From Hyunsoonleella pacifica (GTDB taxonomy: Bacteria; Bacteroidota; Bacteroidia; Flavobacteriales; Flavobacteriaceae): a stretch of 64,000 nucleotides of DNA. The stretch covers positions 785,300-849,299 of the forward strand of contig NZ_SIRS01000001.1 of assembly GCF_004310335.1 (NCBI RefSeq), written 5' to 3'. Under the pieces are notes generated by a model, which saw only the letters and a list, made by a program, of their open reading frames with translations, was not told where the DNA came from and ran no database searches. This document shows positions 61,075 to 64,000 of this stretch, piece by piece (positions within the stretch are counted from its first letter, which is position 1; every line of letters starts with the position of its first letter). The position numbers were made by a program, and so were the translations under genes.

Positions 61075-62115
61075 TTAGTATGCCTCCAATTTACTATGTA
61101 CTTTATCAATTTCCTTATCAATATACGCTTGTGCATAATGTACATATCTGTTAAAGGAATTGCTTGCATAACTGTGCCCACTAATTTTTCTAACCAAATG
61201 CTCTGGCATACCTAATATTAGTAGTGTGGTTATTGCAGTACGTCGCATCATGTGTGAGCTCATTTTATCACAAAAGCGTATTTGCTTTACATTTTTATGT
61301 AGCATTTTAGTTTTACCTTGGCGCTCCCGTGTCATTGCAATGGGGTTCGTAAAACCTGCTTTTTCTCCAATTAACTTTAGATTTCTATTAAAAATGAATA
61401 AGCTAATGGGTTTAAAAACAGGGATTTTAGAAGATTTAGATTTATATGTTTTATAAATGTCAATGGCGTATTCTGGAAGTTTAATAAAACTATAGGTTTT
61501 TGTTTTTTGAGATTTTATTTTTAAGTACCAATCGTTATTTTGCTGTTCAAAGTTTTTATTGGTTAAATTAAAAATATCAGAAAAGCGTAAGCCAGTTGTA
61601 CAGCCAAATACAAAAATAGATTTAGTACGTTTTATAGCTGGTGTTAAGCTATTTTCAAATTCGGTATCGTGTATTAAAAACTTTAGTTGCTCTGGAGATA
61701 ATACTAGAATATCTATATCTTCTTTTCTTACATAAAATAAATGTTGAAAATCGCCAGTAGGGAAGTCCCTATCGTATTTTAGATAATTAAAAAAGGTGCG
61801 TATTAACTTTATATTGGCACCTACATAATTATCAAAACATCCATTTTTATACATGTAATCGGTAAAGTTTTTGTAAAACTTTTTCCAGTAATTCTTTTCT
61901 GATCGTAATTCGCGTTTGTTTAATTTAGACGCATCACAAATGCGTAATTCAAAACCTGTATCAATACTGAATTTCTGTAGGTTATTAAATGTGTATTTAT
62001 AATTATTTATAGAACCCTTAGTTATTCTTTCTCCGTTTTTCTTCAGACGTTTTCCTGTTTCGCTATCGCGAATAAACTGTTTAAATAATGGGAGTAGGAG
62101 TGTGGTTTTTTTCAT
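61075..62115 (-). CDS. Tyrosine recombinase/integrase (mobile element type)
   Basis: 346 residues. N-terminal SAM-like binding domain (SINNYKYTFNNLQKFSID). Catalytic residues: Arg in TGLRFSDI, Lys in KSQKTKTYSF, HMMRRTAITTLL (HxxR), ISGHSYASNSF (His) and NRYVHYAQAY (Tyr). Typical of Bacteroidota integrative elements. It lies 480 bp from tRNA-Arg, oriented toward it, which fits integration at the tRNA. Unlike the recombinase at 22251 it is intact. Related to phage-type integrases. Confidence 0.9.
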   Translation of the reverse strand: MKKTTLLLPLFKQFIRDSETGKRLKKNGERITKGSINNYKYTFNNLQKFSIDTGFELRICDASKLNKRELRSEKNYWKKFYKNFTDYMYKNGCFDNYVGANIKLIRTFFNYLKYDRDFPTGDFQHLFYVRKEDIDILVLSPEQLKFLIHDTEFENSLTPAIKRTKSIFVFGCTTGLRFSDIFNLTNKNFEQQNNDWYLKIKSQKTKTYSFIKLPEYAIDIYKTYKSKSSKIPVFKPISLFIFNRNLKLIGEKAGFTNPIAMTRERQGKTKMLHKNVKQIRFCDKMSSHMMRRTAITTLLILGMPEHLVRKISGHSYASNSFNRYVHYAQAYIDKEIDKVHSKLEAY

Positions 62116-62337
62116 GTGCTATACCCTTGTAATTATTTATAGCGTATAAATCTACATGAAAAAAATTAATGGGGTTGAGATTGCAGGTAATGTTGTTTAT
62201 AAGGTGGTTCTTTTTTCTTTTCTAACTCTTTTTTCTCTATTCATGGAGTAGCACGCTACAACTAGCTTGTAGCTAGTGTTCCCAAAACAACAAAAAAGCC
62301 TTTATATTTCTATAAAAACTTTTCTTTATTCTTACTC

Positions 62338-62550
62338 TTGTTCCAATCTTTACCGCCACTAGCAAATGCTAGCGGTAGCCACAACTACAAACTAACGGCA
62401 TCAGGGGAGGGTTCTTTATCCAATTATGATAAAGAAGTCTTAAAACGTATTGAAGATATCGAACAGCTTGACGAGGACACCAGAAGCAAACTGTTTTTTC
62501 TTATTGATAATATAATACAGAACTTCAAGACTAAACAGGCGTTTTCTTAA
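62338..62550 (+). pseudogene. C-terminal remnant resembling an HTH regulator
   Basis: Residues after ~25 read GEGSLSNYDKEVLKRIEDIEQL and TRSKLFFLIDNIIQNFKTKQ, the C-terminal tail seen on many flavobacterial Xre-type regulators. The HTH part is missing; upstream bases carry an unrelated hairpin (CTAGCAAATGCTAG region) with which the frame is fused. Probably a relic, not a real gene. Confidence 0.45.
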
Positions 62551-62553
62551 AAC

Positions 62554-62585
62554 AAAAAAGCTACCGTTTCCGATAGCTTTTTTTT
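62554..62585. terminator. Bidirectional terminator
   Basis: AAAAAGCTA (62555-62563) pairs with TAGCTTTTT (62574-62582), with a 10-nt loop. Serves the minus-strand gene ending at 62584 and any plus-strand transcript. Confidence 0.75.
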
Positions 62586-62970
62586 AAGGTTTATAAAGAC
62601 CTATATATTTAATTTTTCTGTTAGTAGAGTCAACCATTAATTCGTAGCCGTAAAAATCAGGTGAACTAAAATTTTTAGGAAAAAATTTTAGATGATACTG
62701 ATTGACAACTTCAATTTCATAATCGTTTTGCATTTTTTGTATTATCGTATCAAAGTATATTTCATTTCCTTGTAATGCTTTATTAAAAAACAAGTTAGTT
62801 TTATTCAAAATTTCTTTTTGACTATATAAGTCTTCGGAACTATTTTTCCTTATTGCATAATATCCATAAACCAATAAGAACAGGATAAATATTACTCCAA
62901 ATAAGGTTAAAATTAGCTTTCTCACGTTTTCTTGTTTTAATATTTTGGACCTCTTAATATTTCTGACCAA
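62584..62970 (-). CDS. Single-TM protein, candidate immunity protein of the RHS toxin
   Basis: 128 residues. Basic N-terminus, one membrane helix (LILTLFGVIFILFLLVYGYYA, split LILTLFGVIFI and LLVYGYYA), then a ~85-residue periplasmic-type domain (NKTNLFFNKALQGNEIYFDTI, FKFFPKNF-like, and YGYELMVDSTNRKIKYIGLY). Overlaps the RHS gene end by 34 nt. An inner-membrane protein with a periplasmic domain suits protection against a peptidoglycan-directed toxin; this role is inferred only from position and topology. Confidence 0.55.
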   Translation of the reverse strand: MVRNIKRSKILKQENVRKLILTLFGVIFILFLLVYGYYAIRKNSSEDLYSQKEILNKTNLFFNKALQGNEIYFDTIIQKMQNDYEIEVVNQYHLKFFPKNFSSPDFYGYELMVDSTNRKIKYIGLYKP

Positions 62971-64000
62971 TCAATTTTCGACTTTTCCTTTTTCTCTTCT
63001 TTTTGTTGCCCAGGAATCTTTAACACTTGCCCCTTTCTAATCACATCAGGATTCTTTAAATTATTATCCTTGACTATCTGCTCTACAGTAGTATTGTATT
63101 GTTTTGCAATTTTACCAACCGTTTCTCCACTTTTAACTGTATGACTTACAATTGGCAATTCAAAATTATAATCAACAACAACTTCAAGTTCTTCCAATCC
63201 TTGTTCAAAATAGTCTACTAATTGGTCTCTTACTTTTAAAATGTCGTTGCCTTTTGTACAGGCGATACATCCACCACTACCTAGACCTCCTTCAGTAAAT
63301 TGATTGCCATCTTCGTGGATATAAAATCCGCTTCTATTTTTATACTTTAATTTTAGCTTTATTGCTTGACCAAAACCATAATCTAATCGTATTCCATATT
63401 TACCCCAAGCACCACCACTTTTATCTCCATTTTCTAGCCTTTCTTTACTGTCTAGTTTAATGAAGTAATTGCCTGATGGAATAGGTCCACCACCTTCTCC
63501 AGTATCGTGGTCATATTTTATATCTTGAGAATTTGGGTCATTAAGCCATTCTAATCTACCACTATTGGCAACTACTGACCAAGTAATTTTTTTATTAGCA
63601 TCTTCGTGGTACAAAGCTTTATCTGTGTAAATAAGTCTTTCTAAACCATCTAAATCAACTGCCCAAATAGGTGTATTACTAGAAAATTGATAAGGTGATA
63701 ACATTGGGTAAGATTTCGTTAATGGGTCAACAGATGGAAAACGTCCTATTCTTGGATTATACATTCTCATACCATAATCTTGAAAATTTCCTTCTCCCAT
63801 TACTTCATTGTCGTTCTCTTCTCCATTAAATCCGTATCTATAGCTGTCAGTACTTCCGTGTCTATTTGGAAGCAGACTACCAAAGGGATAGTAATCATTA
63901 TATGAAAGAACGTCTGCTGTAAAGTTAGTAAAATTAAGTGGATCGTCTACTAACTTTCTGTCACTTATTACGGTAAGAACATTACCTAAATGGTTACTTA
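62937..64000 (-). CDS. RHS-family protein C-terminus with predicted L,D-transpeptidase-like toxin and LysM; 5' end outside the window
   Basis: The frame is open to the right edge. Visible order: RHS repeat region (SNHLGNVLTVISDRK, YNDYYPFG, YRYGFNGEE), the RHS core end (DYGMRMYNPRIGRFPSVDPLT), linker (NTPIWAVDLDGLE), then a toxin domain GEGGGPIPSGNYFI, GFYIHEDGN (His) and GSGGCIACTKG (Cys), the pattern of Tlde1/L,D-transpeptidase-like domains; then LysM (HTVKSGETVGKIAKQYN ... GQVLKIPG) near 63010-63150 on the minus strand, then a basic tail. The toxin likely attacks peptidoglycan and LysM would hold it there. An ATG at 63800 is not the true start. Confidence 0.78.
   Translation of the reverse strand, partial: SNHLGNVLTVISDRKLVDDPLNFTNFTADVLSYNDYYPFGSLLPNRHGSTDSYRYGFNGEENDNEVMGEGNFQDYGMRMYNPRIGRFPSVDPLTKSYPMLSPYQFSSNTPIWAVDLDGLERLIYTDKALYHEDANKKITWSVVANSGRLEWLNDPNSQDIKYDHDTGEGGGPIPSGNYFIKLDSKERLENGDKSGGAWGKYGIRLDYGFGQAIKLKLKYKNRSGFYIHEDGNQFTEGGLGSGGCIACTKGNDILKVRDQLVDYFEQGLEELEVVVDYNFELPIVSHTVKSGETVGKIAKQYNTTVEQIVKDNNLKNPDVIRKGQVLKIPGQQKEEKKEKSKIDWSEILRGPKY

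Overview
The window is AT-rich and carries many marks of a marine Flavobacteriaceae chromosome (Bacteroidota): a type IX secretion C-terminal sorting domain, numerous Bacteroidota-type lipoproteins, several TTTG/TTG-N19-20-TAnnTTTG promoters, an encoded tRNA without CCA, and families typical of the group (DUF4252, DUF2911, DUF4294, DUF6435, TIGR03643, DUF2520). I cannot name the genus from sequence alone.

Layout. 0-16 kb is ordinary chromosome: a thioredoxin-fold protein cut by the left edge, an OmpA-family protein, purU, a fused B12 mutase (icmF), a RES/Xre toxin-antitoxin pair, an Lrp regulator, a YpdA-like reductase with an MFS exporter, and small lipoproteins. Around 14.2-17 kb there is gene decay: a glyoxalase-fold gene with several in-frame stops, an internally deleted membrane-protease-like gene and an IS110-family remnant.

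17.06-23.35 kb is the most unusual part. Six minus-strand cassettes, each holding one gene or one gene pair, are separated by five complete ~135-140 bp sites that fold into long imperfect hairpins with arms that covary from site to site. In five of the six cassettes the two ends carry perfectly matched 9-10 bp inverted arms (GTTGGGCACA/TGTGCCCAAC and so on), which is the geometry of integron cassettes and attC sites. The array starts at an attI-like stretch beside a tyrosine recombinase gene. That recombinase is now broken by three lesions, looks Xer-like rather than a classical IntI, and points the same way as the cassettes. Cassette cargo: a TIR-like/deoxyribosyltransferase-fold protein with a LuxR-like HTH, a SecD-head-like lipoprotein, an RDD membrane protein, a suppressor-of-fused domain protein, ParDE, and a secreted protein with a nonsense codon.

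23.6-38.0 kb is a minus-strand light and stress block: four photolyase/cryptochrome-family proteins of four different subtypes, DUF2256, a DUF2867 oxidoreductase, a flavin reductase, an AarF-like kinase, a TetR regulator, folE, TIGR03643, glutathione peroxidase, TspO and short-chain dehydrogenases. Two copies of one operator (TGTTTAAY-N14-RTTAAACA), each exactly 5 nt from a -7 element, lie before the TetR gene and before the second half of the block, so the TetR protein probably controls both transcripts.

38-59 kb is housekeeping and envelope genes: an aquaporin, DUF2911, an HTH/membrane pair, a sugar-uptake cluster (PIG-L deacetylase, 35-residue membrane protein, SSS symporter, Gfo/Idh/MocA), a type IX secreted metalloprotease, CorA, MscS, an operon with Maf, UbiA-like prenyltransferase, KdsC-like phosphatase and DUF2520 protein, a truncated haemoglobin, and a DUF4294/TrhA/GNAT operon. 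59-64 kb holds an M42 peptidase, tRNA-Arg(TCT), a 105 bp tandem repeat, a second tyrosine recombinase, and the C-terminal end of an RHS protein whose tip is a predicted L,D-transpeptidase-like toxin plus LysM, followed by a membrane protein that may be its immunity partner. Four diverged copies of a dispersed intergenic repeat are scattered through the window.
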